Origin: Argyresthia goedartella
Lineage: Eukaryota > Arthropoda > Insecta > Lepidoptera > Argyresthiidae
NCBI GenBank assembly: GCA_949825045.1
Contig: OX463808.1
Span: 30,999,674 to 31,063,673 of the forward strand
Reading direction: 5' to 3'
DNA length: 64,000 nucleotides
The position numbers were made by a program, and so were the translations under genes. The notes under the pieces were generated by a model. The model did not search any database. It had not been told where the DNA came from and was given only the letters and a program-made list of their open reading frames with translations. Below are positions 32,974 to 44,450 of the stretch, in pieces (positions within the stretch are counted from its first letter, which is position 1; the number at the start of each line of letters is the position of its first letter).

Positions 32974-34435
32974 ATCATATAAATTGTGTATGTCCTTAGA
33001 TTCGAACTTTGCCAAATGGTTTACTTCATATACCTAGTGTTTAATGTAAGTATAGCCCAGTGACGCAGAGGCGAAGACGAATATTTGATTAGTTCCCTGT
33101 GAACTTTTCTCGTAATCTCCACCTGAGACACGTTTTAGGCTCAGACTAAATTTGTCAATGAGAAATTCATCATATCTGCATATTGAGGATAACCTGCTGT
33201 TGCCTGTTGTCTATATGTACGTACATACAACTCTTAGCTCTAGGGAAATCTCAATATATGTACATAGGTATATGCATTTCCTTGTTTTTGCTACAGCATT
33301 GAGCCAATACCGCTGTATCTGTATATTTCCGTTAAACAAGGTGATTCAATATTCAAGATGACGCAATCGACTGCGCAAAAATAATGTATAATACGGAGTG
33401 AAAACATGCTATAAAAGGTCATTAGGTGGGTGCGGAGTATACCTTATACTATATAAAACACACTCTATACGCCGCGTGTTTTATAGGCATTTATCGTCAT
33501 AAAAATATACCTACCCATAGCATAAAATGGAATGCCGCTCCAATACGCGATTTAGCCACAAATCCATCGTATTGGCAGATAATTTCACCCGTCATTTGCT
33601 CTCCACATAATATATATTGAGAATCCACTTATTTTATGCGAGAGCCTTGTAAGTCGTAAAATATGTGGATAGCCGTCGTTTGTCGCCGCAATCAATTCGT
33701 CGGCCACTTATGCTTTTATGCGGATGTTAAGTTTGTGGCGGTCTCGTGGCCAGTATAATGGCCAGCTGACTTTGTATAAGGTTTAGTTTTGCTTGAGCCT
33801 CAGCGTTTACCATTTTAGAATCACAGTAAAAATTGATGCGAGATTGCGATTATTATGTACCTATTCACTCAAAGTGATAGCCGGCCGACCCTATATTATG
33901 TAGTATCTTAATCTAAATCTAATCCACCAAAAAAACAACCAATTAACCAGTAAATAGATGGAAAAAATCGGTTGTTCTGTTGCAAACCTTCAACTTAATA
34001 AAAGTTTTTAGCACACCCGATTTTAATTATATTCCAGATCCGAGGATACTTTTATTTAACCAGTTTACTCTTCAGAACATTGTATTTTAAATTGTAAAAG
34101 CGCTATTACGTCGGCTACAAGCCACAGCTTCAGTTTTATTGACAGACTAGCACTTCACTTTATTAATTTTAGCAAGCCAAGACATTAAAGTCGAATTTAT
34201 ACAAGCGACGGTTTAATAAATTGTAGGGTTGACGTGGATACCCTTTGGAGCAATGCTGTTCGCAAAGTGGAGTATTTTAGTGCTCAGAAGGTTTAATTTA
34301 ACGCTACCATCTTCAATCTGGCAGTATGCACTACCAGAGGGGGTAGTGATAGATTTAAGATCGTTATGCAAAATCTTTCAATATTTATGTTTTTCCGGCT
34401 GGCGGCACACCAACTGAAAATTTGACTAGAACTCT
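32974..34435. other. Unassigned stretch
   Basis: About 1.5 kb. Open frames at 33152-33361, 33426-33620 and 34229-34417 lack any recognisable feature. No element found. Confidence 0.5.
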
Positions 34436-34628
34436 TCAAAGTCAAAGTCAATATTGCTTTATTGCTTTAGATATTTAAATATACTTATTAAACGTCATTT
34501 TTAGGGTTCCGTACCATTGTGCGCGAGTTAGGCTTGCAATTAGCCGTTTTTTGCCTCTTCTCTACATTGGACCACTGTGAGGGAAGTAGGGAGAATAATC
34601 TGACACAGAGTGATTCTTAGATCTATTT
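34436..34628 (-). mobile_element. LINE A 3' end (minus strand), with a nested micro-insertion
   Basis: Complement of the family A 3' untranslated region: the tail 'gtcaaagtcaatattgcttt' at the left, then 'ttattaaacgtcattttt', 'gcctcttctctacattggac' and 'tagatctattt'. Between 'gtcattttt' and 'gcctcttc' about 45 bp is extra relative to the other copies (34503-34546). That insert consists of the head and tail of family E joined together. Confidence 0.75.
34503..34546 (-). mobile_element. Minimal family E insertion (about 45 bp)
   Basis: On the minus strand it reads 'aacggctaattgcaagccta' then 'actcgcgcac' then 'ggtacggaaccct'. The first part matches the head of family E and the last its end, with the ~350 bp middle missing. 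It splits an A-run of the LINE A 3' region, so short A-stretches flank it. Confidence 0.6.
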
Positions 34629-35350
34629 CATAATAATAATAATAATAATAATAATCTTTATTTCAGACGAAAGCGTCCATAATGGCAAATACATGTCAAA
34701 ATAAATTGATTTAAATTAGATTTAAATGAAGTCATTAATACACGATATTAATTAAAATGTTTCGTGAAATTATTAAACGTAATAAGTATCACTCACGGTT
34801 TTTTTAGCTCACCAAACCACGCAAATTATGGACGAAGTAGATCCGACCAGAACCTGCGCAGGCCGTGACTAACCTCATAAACCGTATTTACTATAGTATT
34901 AGTCGTCAAACAATGCAAATTATGCCTAAAATTAGCCACCCTGTGTCTTATCACTGCGTCAGCGCATGGCAGCCGCCCCTCTGCGAACATGCACGAATCT
35001 GCACCACCGCGGCAGACGGAACCAGAAGCGGTAAGCGTCGTTATATTGCACCTTGAATCTGCGATAACTCTCTACCCTATAACTGCACCAGAGCTGGAGC
35101 GTGTACATCGTTTGGCAGTACGTCCTAAATAGAACAAACAAGCTTTGAGTCACGCGCGCATTTGCCGAATTTGCTGCCTATCATGTTGGCCCTGACTGCT
35201 ATTGCTCGTCTCTCCCTGTCCAGGTCGAGATCATCCCTCATGGTGCTCGTTACCCAGTGCCCGAGGAACTTGAAGCTAGCAAAAAAATTCAGAGAGTTTC
35301 TATGCTCTATGCTACGAACCTCATTACTTTTTAGGGAGAAAAACATGTTA
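34629..35350 (-). pseudogene. LINE relic, family G (C-terminal part)
   Basis: On the minus strand the element runs from about 35350 down to an ATT triplet tail (34631-34655). Frame pieces: 'FKFLGHWVTSTMRDDLDLDR', 'RRAIAVRANMIGSKFGKCAR' (35270-35160) and, in another frame, 'MYTLQLWCSYRVESYRRFKV', 'QYNDAYRFWFRLPRWCR' (35117-34985). The blocks 'KYLGxxV', 'R..LAxRxNMLxxKF', 'LYTCxLW', 'VxYNNAFRxLLxLP' in this order are the thumb and C-terminal region of a LINE lineage common in insects. It is 5'-truncated, frameshifted near 35140, with further stops. Confidence 0.68.
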
Positions 35351-35439
35351 AACTACAAAGTAGAACAACAATTTTCATCTCTCATATTTATCACCATTTT
35401 AGACAAAACTAAAGACTAAAAATCTATATAATTACAATA

Positions 35440-35935
35440 CAGTAAATATACAGTGGAGTCAAATGATGTTTCACAAGCGTGAACTTTAATAGCTGAGAGA
35501 ATGACCGTCACTATCTATTATTTTTCGCAGCAGATTGTTCATGTGTTGACAAATTTGGAACATGCACTGCTGTTTCGCATTAACTCCCAAGTTCTTCGTC
35601 AAATTGCTGTTCAGACTTAACTTCACTGGAGTCGCAGTTCAGAACCATTTCACCCCAGAAGTATTCTATTTGATTTAAGTTAGGACTTTTAGATGGCCAA
35701 TTGAACACAGTTATGTCATCCTGGGATCACAGCCATTTTTGGACGAGTCGGGCGGGAGTGGTGCACTGAACTGTTTGTTGTCTTGGACTAGAAGAATTTG
35801 TTCTTAAGGGTATGCGACACGCATCGACGGCTGCATCACGTCCCTTAACACCTCCAAGTATCGCTGGGCATTCATACGGCCGCCCACTTCCACAGGCTTT
35901 CCTGGGCCCATGGATGACATCCATCCCAAATACGC
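35440..35935 (-). pseudogene. Tc1-like transposase relic
   Basis: On the minus strand: 'YLGWMSSMGPGKPVEVGGRM', 'NAQRYLEVLRDVMQPSMRVA' (about 35930-35815), then 'QILLVQDN' (35800-35775, second catalytic Asp). After that come recognisable shreds of 'WPSKSPNLNxIEYFWGEM' in shifted frames (about 35705-35650), with the third acidic residue as Glu, as in Tc1-like DDE proteins. The stop after 'YP' and several frameshifts make it inactive. No terminal repeats found. Confidence 0.65.
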
Positions 35936-36149
35936 TGAAAACAGTAAATATATTTTACTGTTTTTGAAATTTGTATATTGAAATTATATAATTTCAATTC
36001 TGTTACATATCACATGAAATTAGCAAGGCAACAATTATTTCTATACATATTTTTTATAGCTTTATATGGTAGAGAGATTTGCTTTCCTAATGTTATTCTC
36101 CCACTTGTTCTCATATCTAACGTTTGTGAAATAAATAAATATATTTAAA

Positions 36150-36353
36150 CATATCAACATTTACATACATTCTTCTTCTGGCTTCTGGCCCCACACCAGG
36201 ATACCCTGGATTGTGGGAACCAGGAACAGTGACGTCACATACATATAAACATCCCGGGGATCATCAGACCTGGGGATTTTGTTTTCTTTATCCCGAATCG
36301 AACCCGGCACCTCTCGTATGGTAGGCACAGCCACAACAGCAGCGCCACGAAGT
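36150..36353 (-). mobile_element. SINE family S2 (copy b)
   Basis: The best-preserved S2 copy. In its own direction it begins 'cttcgtggcgctgctgttgt', continues 'gaggtgccgggttcgattcg' (B-box-like 'ggttcgattc'), then 'ggataaagaaaac', 'gatgtttatatgtatgtgac', 'ctggttcccacaatccaggg' and ends 'gtggggccagaagccagaag'. The pol III type box and the shared body with 29976 and 60406 support a tRNA-derived SINE. Confidence 0.7.
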
Positions 36354-37740
36354 ATTTAAAAGTAATAACCACGCGTTGGTAAAGTCATTCAAATTCTCTA
36401 CCGTAGCATTTTCCCGGTGCGACTTCATTTTGCAAAGTGGAATATACCGACCATTTCATATGTGAGTTGTAGGTAAATTTAATGTTTTTTTTTTCAAACG
36501 TTGTCGTAGTTTTGAATCGTTTTACGAAATTATTTTTTGGAGAGCTTTGTTGAATACTAGATGAATGGGGCAAGAGCAGCTAGGTCATTGAGCACTCTGC
36601 GTGTCTAGTTAGAAATGCCATGCAACAAAAAACACGATAAACGCATATGAAAAAACAATTGAAAAATCTTTGTTTTTGCGGCCAGAGATATGACTGGCGT
36701 CAATCGATAGAAAAAGTTATACCAAACAAAAGTATGTAGTTATAAATTCCGTTACGTCCTATGCGCTACATAAGCGCATAACTTTTTTTGGGCGGCTAGC
36801 GTCCTGTGCGCTGCATAAGCGCATAGAAAGTATAGCAAACTTCGACGTTTTATGAATATTCACTAAGTTTCAGAACGTTCCCGGAAGATGATATACTGTA
36901 CGAGATATTTGTGTTTCTATACAATTATGTAACCCATTGGCCTGCAACATATGAATAGATCCGTTGCGGCACGTTGCACGATGTAGAAATTCCTCTCGTT
37001 TTAGAACGTGCCTCTGCGCTGCGGTTCAACGCTTAATTAGAGTCTCTTTCAAGTATTCCCATTACGATTCGAGATTTGAATCATTTGTGTGTATTTATTC
37101 CTCAAATGAAGGAGTGTGTGGGTTAAACGGTCTATATACAATATCTATATAGGGTGACATTTATTACTAACTCACCTTTTGTAGTGTGATAGTACCCATC
37201 ATTGTAGATAACTTTCCCTCATATACCTATGGTCGCAAACGAAACATTTTTTTGGCTCTCCTATAGTACTGAGCTGTTTTGTAAGTTTCTATTCTCAAAT
37301 TATTAACAAAACTATACTTTGTAACCCTAGTTGTTGAAACGTTGTTTTATTAGCTGTGAATGTTGGCCGAAAAAAAAGGTGATCACTTTTTTTATTTATA
37401 AAAGATGAATTTTGTGAGATTTATAAAAATGTACGTTAGCTTCAAAATGAGTCTTCAAAATGGAGGCTTAGATGGTAAAATCGAAAGCAGATTGTTTGAC
37501 TTCGGGACTTTGTTTAGACTAGTTAAGAGACAAACATACTAAAAGTCCTGGCTCCTAACAGGTGAGCCCTAGCTTGGGGCATACAGATGGTCCCGTTTTT
37601 AGGTTTTTGCTTACATCTCGAAGAGGAAGCATCATCGGAAATTTTGTTCACTCTATAATAAATGCTGATAAAATTACCTACAACTTTGATCTTGAACTTT
37701 TTCCCTATTCCCAATCGTTCTCTAGGATTATAAGCTCTGA
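36354..37740. other. Unassigned stretch
   Basis: Contains two near-identical short segments, 'cgtcctatgcgctacataag' (36748) and 'cgtcctgtgcgctgcataag' (36800), each followed by 'cgcata', the first a perfect small palindrome. No gene recognised. Confidence 0.5.
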
Positions 37741-38309
37741 TTAATTTCCACGCCTACCGAACGGCGTGGAATCCTGAGGGGGTGGGCTTTTGCCAGCACG
37801 TGAGAGAAAAGTGAGTTGAATGATTGTTACTGACCTTGTCGTCGCAGACCGGAGATCGAAAGCTCGATTCGAGACAGGAATGCGGGATAGGAGACAGTTT
37901 TGGGATAGGAGAGGAACCGAACCTTGCCGTCGCTGCCCGGCGCTGTCGCCGGCGTGCTGCCTGCCGACACGTGGAGTCGCCGCTACCGATACGACGATGT
38001 CCAATCAACACGGATCACTTGACCGCTGACGCGAATCTACTTATTTCCCGACGATGTAGATGATTAACACTCCGACCAGGCCCGACGCCTGTATTTGGTA
38101 ATTGGTACACCGAAAGACCATCAATGGCACGATGCCTGAGCAGACATGTTTGTTCTCCCGACGAGAAAAGATAACCTCCAATTTTTTCCTCTCGTTGGTA
38201 CGAGTGACAGCTGCGGTCCGTTTCCGCTCCGAGTCGCGCAACAAGAGGAGGTGCGTTCCGAAGCATAAATATTAAACAGTCACCCGCCCGGACAGGCCCG
38301 AACCTGTCC
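37741..38309 (-). other. BEL 3' noncoding region, possible 3' LTR
   Basis: Follows the integrase stop on the minus strand. A candidate LTR could begin 'tgtttaatatttatgcttcg' (about 38278), just after the purine-rich 'gggcgggtga', and end '...ggaaattaatca' at about 37738-37745. It is GC-rich like the element. Overlapping open frames here have no recognised domain. The expected twin upstream of gag is absent, so this is only a proposal. Confidence 0.35.
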
Positions 38310-40139
38310 CTAATCAATAGGAAGGCGAGAAAGTGTTGCGACCGCTCTCTTGAGGACCGAGTCCCCCACCTTGACTTCTGCTGATCGAGGCGTGCCATCC
38401 CGACCCGTGTACAAATTGACGATCCGTCCTCGTCTCCATATCAATGATGGCAGGTTCGCATCCTTAATCAGCACCAAATCACCGACTTGAGGGGGGCTCG
38501 TCCGGGCAGTCCACTTAAGGTGCTGCTGCAAGATGTGCAAGTACTCAAGGGACCACCGTTTCCAAAAATCTTGAGCCATCTGCTGCAACATCTGCCACCT
38601 AGTTAACCGACTTAACTTAACATCACCGAATGGGTACTCTGGCAGGGCGTTAAGGGGCTGACCTATCAGGAAGTGACCCGGCGTCAACGCTTCCAAGTCA
38701 TTTGGATCCGAACTGAGCGGGCACAACGGACGCGAGTTCAGTGTCATTTCAATTTTACAGAACAGCGTCGCAAGCTCTTCAAAGCGTAGAGAGGTCTCAC
38801 CGATGATCCTCGTCAGGTGCGACTTAGCCGATTTAACCGCAGCCTCAAAAATTCCTCCCCAATGAGGACATCCCGGCGGACTGAAAACCCATTCAATCCC
38901 ACGTCGGGAGCAAGCCGTACCGATGGCGTCCTGGTTACCGTTCAGGAATTGAGTGACCTCCTGCAGATATCGCCTGGCTCCGACAAAATTTGTGCCGTTG
39001 TCCGAACGGATTAATGACGGGAGGCCCCTTCGTGAGACGAACCGATCCAGACATGCGATAAATGCCTCCGTAGTGAGGTCACTGACCACCTCCAAGTGGA
39101 CTGCCTTCGTGGCCAAGCACACGAAGACGCACAGGTATGCCTTCACTAATCTGGCGTTCCGTAGCTGTGAAGACTTGACCATGAATGGTCCCGCGAAATC
39201 AGTTCCGACACCCGCAAAGGGCCGGATTTCGTTAACCCTATCCGAGGGCAAATCGCCCATCTGGGGCTGCATCGTAACCGCCTTGGCCCGATAACAAGGC
39301 AGGCACCGAAATACGACGCTACGCACTAAGCGTCTTCCCGATAGAATCCAGAACTCGCGCTGGAGAAACGCCATCAAGGCGTGGCATCCGATATGCCCAT
39401 TCCGAATGTGTCGATCCTGTATCAACAGTTCGACCAACTTCCCTTTCCTAGGGAGTAACAACGGGTGGCGAGCCGCATAAGGCAGGTTGGCATTCCGCAG
39501 CCGACCTCCTACTCTCAGCAATCCTTGAGGGTCAATAAACGGGTTGAGCCGAGCCACAGCTCCCTTCAATTGGACGCGTCCGCGTCTCAGAATGTCCAAT
39601 TCGGACTTAAAGTGCACCGTCTGCACGTTCCGTACCAATGCGAACAACGCATGGTTCCGTTCCCGTGGTGTCAGGACCTGTGTCCGCACTCGTTGCGCCT
39701 CAGAATTCCGACAATTCCGCGCAAATCGGCAGATCCAGGCGGTCACATTGACCAGCTTGTCGAGCGAGCTGTACCGTTCCAGCAGGCTGAACTCCTCTTC
39801 CGGCTCTGGTTGCGTCGTACAGACACCGACTGTCAAGGCGCCGTTCGCCGTAGTAACGCGTGGACTCATTGGCCAATCCGATTCGGCTTGAGTCAACCAT
39901 TTTGGACCCCACCACAAGGGATGTCCAACCAAATCCGGAGCGTGACACCCACGAGACGCACAGTCTGCTGGGTTCATTTCCCCTGGAACATGTCTCCAGA
40001 TCAAGGGAACCTCCGAATTCAAAATCTGCGAAACCCGATTCGCCACAAAAATCTCCAGCTTGTGAACTGAAGCCTTCAGCCAGCATAACACGATCTGGCT
40101 GTCCGTCCAAGCGTAGACCGTATCTTCCAAATCAATCAA
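38310..40139 (-). pseudogene. BEL pol: C-terminal RNase H and integrase
   Basis: Open for 609 codons. It starts inside the RNase H domain ('YAWTDSQIVLCWLK', with Asp). A zinc-binding integrase N-terminus follows ('HIRNGHIGCHALM', 'FRCLPCYRAKA': HHCC). The catalytic core is 'GTDFAGPF' (Asp 314), 'IRSDNGTNFVGA' (Asp 380) and 'HWGGIFEAAVKSAK' (Glu 432), a complete D,D,E triad with the spacing usual for BEL. The C-terminal part has 'LTPGHFLIG', a BEL hallmark, and 'WARTSPPQVGDLVLI'-like sequence. The frame is separated from the upstream pol frame by a TTGAT-type expansion at about 40137-40150. The integrase itself is uninterrupted to the stop. Confidence 0.88.
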
Positions 40140-41770
40140 ATCAAATCAAATACACGAAGAACCGTCATCGTGTGGTTGAGCAGACGAGTCAGGAGAGCCG
40201 CTCCCGAAAGCTCCAACTTGGGAATGGTCAGGCGAGTGCGCAACGGCGCAACCTTGCTCTTGGCCATGACCAACCGCACATAAACCTCCCCCGAGGAGTC
40301 GACCGTGCGCAGATATACCGCAGCTCCGTAGCCCTTCTCCGAGGCATCGCAAAACCCATGCAGGGTGGCGGTGTATTGTTTGGTGGGGACCAACCTCCGT
40401 GGCAGTGAAATCCGATTGATGCCAGGGAGGGTCGAAAAGAACGAGTCCCACTCTGAGCTCAATGACCCGCCGATCGGGTCGTCCCATTTCAGCTCAGCAG
40501 ACCACAATTGCTGCATAAAACACTTGAGCTGAAATGTTACCGGGGTAATCCACCCGTTTGGATCAAATGTCCTAGCCACCGTTGAAAGGACGTTCCGTTT
40601 CGTCCAGACCTTCGGGGAGTCCAACTCGACCCGATACGAAAACATGTCTGACACCGGCTGGTACTGGACGCCTAATACCGACAACATATTTGGATTTTCC
40701 AAATTTTCAAAAATGTGGGGATCCTGCTGGTAGTCATCCGGAAGACCAGTCAGTAACTCTGGAGAGTTCGACATCCATTTCCGGAGCTCGTAACCTCCAC
40801 CCCGTAAGAGCTCAACTAGCTCGTCCCGTCGAGCGAGCGCCTCCTCTACGGAATCTGCACCGGTACAGATATCGTCCACGTAGAGATCCTTTTCCAGGAT
40901 CGCTGCTCCTCTAGGGAAGTTTAACCGTTCTCGATCCGCTAACTCCCGCAGAGTGCGAATCGCCAAATAAGGACTAGACCGTAGCCCGTACGTGTTGGTG
41001 TTCAGCTCGTACACCCTGATGGGCTGATCTGGGCTCTCTCGCCACAGTATCAGCTGATACCGTCTATCGTCAGGGTGAATGACCGTCTGTCTAAACATCA
41101 TCCGGATGTCAGCTACAAACACAACATTGTGTCGATGGAACCGTGTGATAACATCCGCGATGTCGTGGTTCAACTTCGGCCCTGAATGCAAACACTGGTT
41201 CAGGTTCATGCCGTTAGATGTTGATGCCGATCCATCGAACACTACCCGTATTTTGCCCTCCGGGGTCCTCAAGACCGCGTGATTGGGCAGGAAGCAGTGG
41301 TCTTCACGCTTCCAGTCGATACCCGAAACCGACATGTGGCCGAGCGACTCGTATTCCCGCATGAAATCGACGTACTTCTGCCGGAAAATCCCGTCACGCT
41401 TCATGCGTCGTTCCATCGACAGAAGCCGCGTCTCGGCTGCATGGTGTGAACTGCCCAGCGGTGGGCGATCACTCTGGAATGGAAGACGTGTGAGAAACCG
41501 ACCTGACCGAAGGCGACCAGTATTGTTCCGATAAAACTGTTCACACTCTTCTTCAACCGGGTCCAACCGGCGGACCGTAGGTGGTTCCTCCACCTCCCAA
41601 AACTTCTGTATCACCTCCGAGAGTACAGAACCGAATAAGGGACTACGAGTCGCTAGGCGTGGGGCAGCCGGCATGACCGGACCCATTACCGCATGGCCCA
41701 GTCTGGTGTTGACCGAAACCAGACCAGTCGCCTGCAACACGTGGACACCTGGCACTAACAGGTATCCCAA
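40136..41770 (-). pseudogene. BEL pol: reverse transcriptase and N-terminal RNase H
   Basis: About 544 codons. N-terminal part 'GHAVMGPVMPAAPRLAT' is the protease-RT linker of BEL elements. Reverse transcriptase blocks: 'KIRVVFDGSASTSNGMNLNQ', 'VFVADIRMMFRQTVIHPDDR' (catalytic Asp), 'YGLRSSPYLAIRTL' and 'LYVDD' with YVDD at residues 297-300. RNase H begins with 'LHGFCDASEKGYGAAVYL' (first Asp) and continues 'RLTIPKLELSGAALLTRLL'. The frame ends early because TTGATTTGATT repeats shift it at about 40140. At its 5' side it is out of frame with the protease by one base near 41760. Confidence 0.88.
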
Positions 41771-42756
41771 GGCAATAAAATGTCTACTGGGCCCGGAATA
41801 TCGAACTCCGGGTCAGCCAGTGACAATCCAGCGACCAAATGTCGCACCGAGCGCGACAACCGTACGTGAGGGTGTGAGCCCATCACATTAGGCATGACTA
41901 ATGCCGTGTCCGTCAGATTCACCGATGAATCCACCCGTGACGAGAGAGTAAACCGACATACTCCCTTAACGGAACCGACTTCCGTGTTCCCAATTCCCCG
42001 AATGGAATGTGGATACTCCCTTACCGAAATGCCCAACCGTCTTACAAGGTTGCACGAGACTAAGCACCCCTGGGCCCCCAAGTCCAATAGTGCTCGTGCC
42101 ACACAAGATTTGCCGTCCGAACTCCACGCTATCACCGAGGCGGTGTGGAGCATGACCGTCTGTGGAGTGGCGGCACCCTGTAAGTGGGCGGCGTGTCCCT
42201 AGCGGGAACCTCCGCGGGATCCGAACCCGCTGGGACCCCCGTCGGCCTGGTAACTCGGCTGCTGATATGCCACCGGTGGCATATCAGACCGCATGTACAT
42301 TAGGGGGTCCCAACCCGCATAATAGGCCCCTCGCTGTCCCGGTACCCGACCATACCGGACTGTGTACGGTGTGCCCTGTGGCCACCGTGGTTGGAGGGGG
42401 GAGAGCGGATCCAACCTGGGGCGCTCTAGGAATGGGGGCGACATCCGACTGTTCGCCTCCCTGTTCGCCTCCCAGAGCGACGGGCAGGGTGGCGCAGAAG
42501 GTGGTGGGCTCCCAGCCTTCGCGCCACTCATAGGTGCCATCTGACACCCGCCCGTAACACGCGGTGAGCCAGCGGCCCGAAGTCCTCGCTGACCCTGGAC
42601 AGCGGCGACCGAACCCCGGCTATCCCGCCTGTTACCCCCTGCGCTGCCCCCTTCCCCTCGGGGGGGTCCCGTCCGCGGGTACCCCACCCCGTTGGTGACT
42701 CCCGTTGCCCGGAGGGGGACTGGGTCCGGCCCTGGTTGGGCCCTGTGACCGACCAA
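41755..42756 (-). pseudogene. BEL gag-pol junction and aspartic protease
   Basis: One frame interrupted by a TAG at 42199-42201. The part upstream of the TAG (42202-42756) is Gly/Pro/Arg-rich and low-complexity. Downstream is the protease: 'MLHTASVIAWSSDGKSCVAR' then 'ALLDLGAQGCLVS', where DLG replaces the usual DSG of the active site but the Asp is kept. The family lies as 'GLSLADPEFDIPGPVDILL' before the RT linker. The frame stops at 41755, one base out of register with the reverse transcriptase. The Ser-to-Leu change next to the catalytic Asp is unusual and may reflect decay. Confidence 0.75.
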
Positions 42757-44008
42757 CCTGAGTCCGGCCCTGGTGACCGTCCGAAGGGCCTGACCGGTTC
42801 AGGCACAACACGATGTGGTGCTTGCTACCGCAGCACTCACAGGGGGATGCCCGTGAGCACTCGCTCAGCGGGTGCGGCCCCAAACAACCGAAACACAATC
42901 GGTGGCGGAAGACCACCTTCCTGCGGGCAGCCACACCGAGCGCCTTAAAGTTGGCGCAACTGGTCACTTCATGACCGGCACTGTCGCAGTGCACACAGCC
43001 GTCACCCGACGGCGCGGCACTCAAAACGCCCAATTGTTTTGATCGCCCACCCCCCCTTGGGGGTGGGGGGCGCGGCCCCTCCCGCATCCGCGCGGGCTGG
43101 CGCTGCACACTGGCCTCCGAATCCAATGTGTCGCATCGCCTGCATTCACCCTCCAAAAAATCCGTTAATTGGACGAGCGTGGGCAGTTCCGAGCTACTGC
43201 CCCCATGCAGCTGTTCAAACCGACTTTGAACAGCTGCAGGCAACCGTGACAAAACCACATATAACACGATATATGACCATTGGTCTACCGGCAGACCAAG
43301 GTTCTGAAGGGCCTTAGTGGCCACCAGCACAGGGTTGAGCACCTGTACCCGGATGTCAACATCCCGGGTTACTCTTGGGATGCTAAATAGCTTCCCAAGC
43401 TGCGTATCAACCAACCGCCGTTTGTGTTGGTAGCGGTCAAACAATATGACCCGGGCAATCTCATAATTGCCCGCCGTGACCGTTAGGTGACCGACCAACT
43501 CCTTCGGTTCACCCCGCAGTGCCATCAATAGTTGGGCCAACTTCTAGGCGTTGTCCAGGTCGTCCCGACCGTGGACCAGACTATCGAATAAATTGATGAA
43601 TGCCGGCCACTCATCAATTGCCCCACCGAAGGCCGGAATCTCCAGGTGTGGCAGCCGTCCAACAACACCCTTAGGGGGCGGGTCTCCGCTACCCTCCCCG
43701 CGGTCATCCCGACGCGACCGCTTAATTTTTTCGGCGCGACGCTCGATGTCGCCCAAGCACTCCATCGCTTGGTCAGCATCCGCGCAGAGCTGCTTCACTG
43801 CAGCCACCGAAGCCTCATCCGTAAGCCCGAGGGCTTCAGCCTCCGCGGCCAGCCGACACACCTTCCCGACGCGTGTCATTGCGTCCTCCACACGCTTGAG
43901 CAGGACATCGTCCATGTCAGGTCGCTCCACATACTTGTGAGTATGGGCGAGCCATCTCATCTCCTCACGGACGCCATACCGCAGTACCGTCAAGGGTGAA
44001 GGTGCCAT
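42632..44008 (-). pseudogene. BEL gag with one in-frame TAG
   Basis: Starts at ATG 44006-44008 in a good context (accATGg) and runs in one frame to TGA/TAA at 42632, broken by TAG at 43544-43546. The N-terminal part is predicted helical ('LKRVEDAMTRVGKVCRLAAE'). The middle is the BEL gag core ('HLEIPAFGGAIDEWPAFINL', 'KELVGHLTVTAGNYEIARVI', 'LSRLPAAVQSRFEQL'). The C-terminus has three zinc knuckles from about 42997: 'CVHCDSAGHEVTSC' (CX2CX4HX4C), 'CFGCLGPHPLSEC' and 'CECCGSKHHIVLC' (CX2CX3HX4C). The role is capsid and RNA packaging. Gag is out of frame with the protease region, the switch lying within 42632-42756. Confidence 0.85.
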
Positions 44009-44060
44009 GGTTACCAATTCAATTGTTTTTGGTCCTATGCTTCACTACCGAACTAAGCAC

Positions 44061-44450
44061 AGCCAGAGACCAGCACTTTCCCGTCAGCGCTGGGCACAGA
44101 AATTAAAACTAAGTTTTAAAAACCAAGGCAACCACCAATCCTAAACAATATTTAATATGGTCGCCCTGTGGACATACACCTTATAAATATATACTCTAAA
44201 TCAATTAGAGAATGCCACCATATGGTACAATACAAATAACACACAAAAGTATATCTATCAATATCATCTAAACATATATAGGCTTATTCGAAGCGCCAGT
44301 GACATGGTCCTCTAACAGGATGATTTCTCGCAGGTCCTTGAATGGACCAATAAAAATAATAATATTTATTATTATTAACTACTTAAACCGAGGGTAGTTG
44401 GGACGGCTACTGTTGGGACTATGCCATGGTAATAAAATTTTAAACCTATA
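44061..44450. other. Unassigned stretch upstream of BEL gag
   Basis: AT-rich, unlike the adjacent element. It could be a 5' leader or LTR of the BEL copy ('tataaggtgtatgtcc' on the minus strand looks TATA-like), but it shows no match to the 3' side. A small palindromic 'taataataatatttattatt' is at about 44355-44380. Confidence 0.4.

Larger units (their letters stand above)
37741..44060 (-). mobile_element. BEL/Pao LTR retrotransposon
   Basis: A minus-strand element of about 6.3 kb in one canonical gag-pol order: gag, aspartic protease, reverse transcriptase, RNase H, integrase. It is markedly more GC-rich than its surroundings. The placement of protease directly after gag zinc knuckles, the 'YVDD' reverse transcriptase and the long integrase tail fit the BEL/Pao group and not Gypsy or Copia. 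Lesions are few and discrete: two TAG stops, two frame changes in coding sequence and one pentanucleotide expansion. No pair of matching long terminal repeats was found, so the outer limits are approximate. Confidence 0.85.

Noticed and set aside
37754..38398. Overlapping open frames after the BEL integrase as an accessory or envelope gene
   Set aside because: Several frames are open at once because the DNA is GC-rich. None shows a signal peptide, membrane segment or other recognisable domain.
38817..42544. Long plus-strand open frames across the BEL element
   Set aside because: They are antisense shadows of the GC-rich gag-pol frames on the minus strand.
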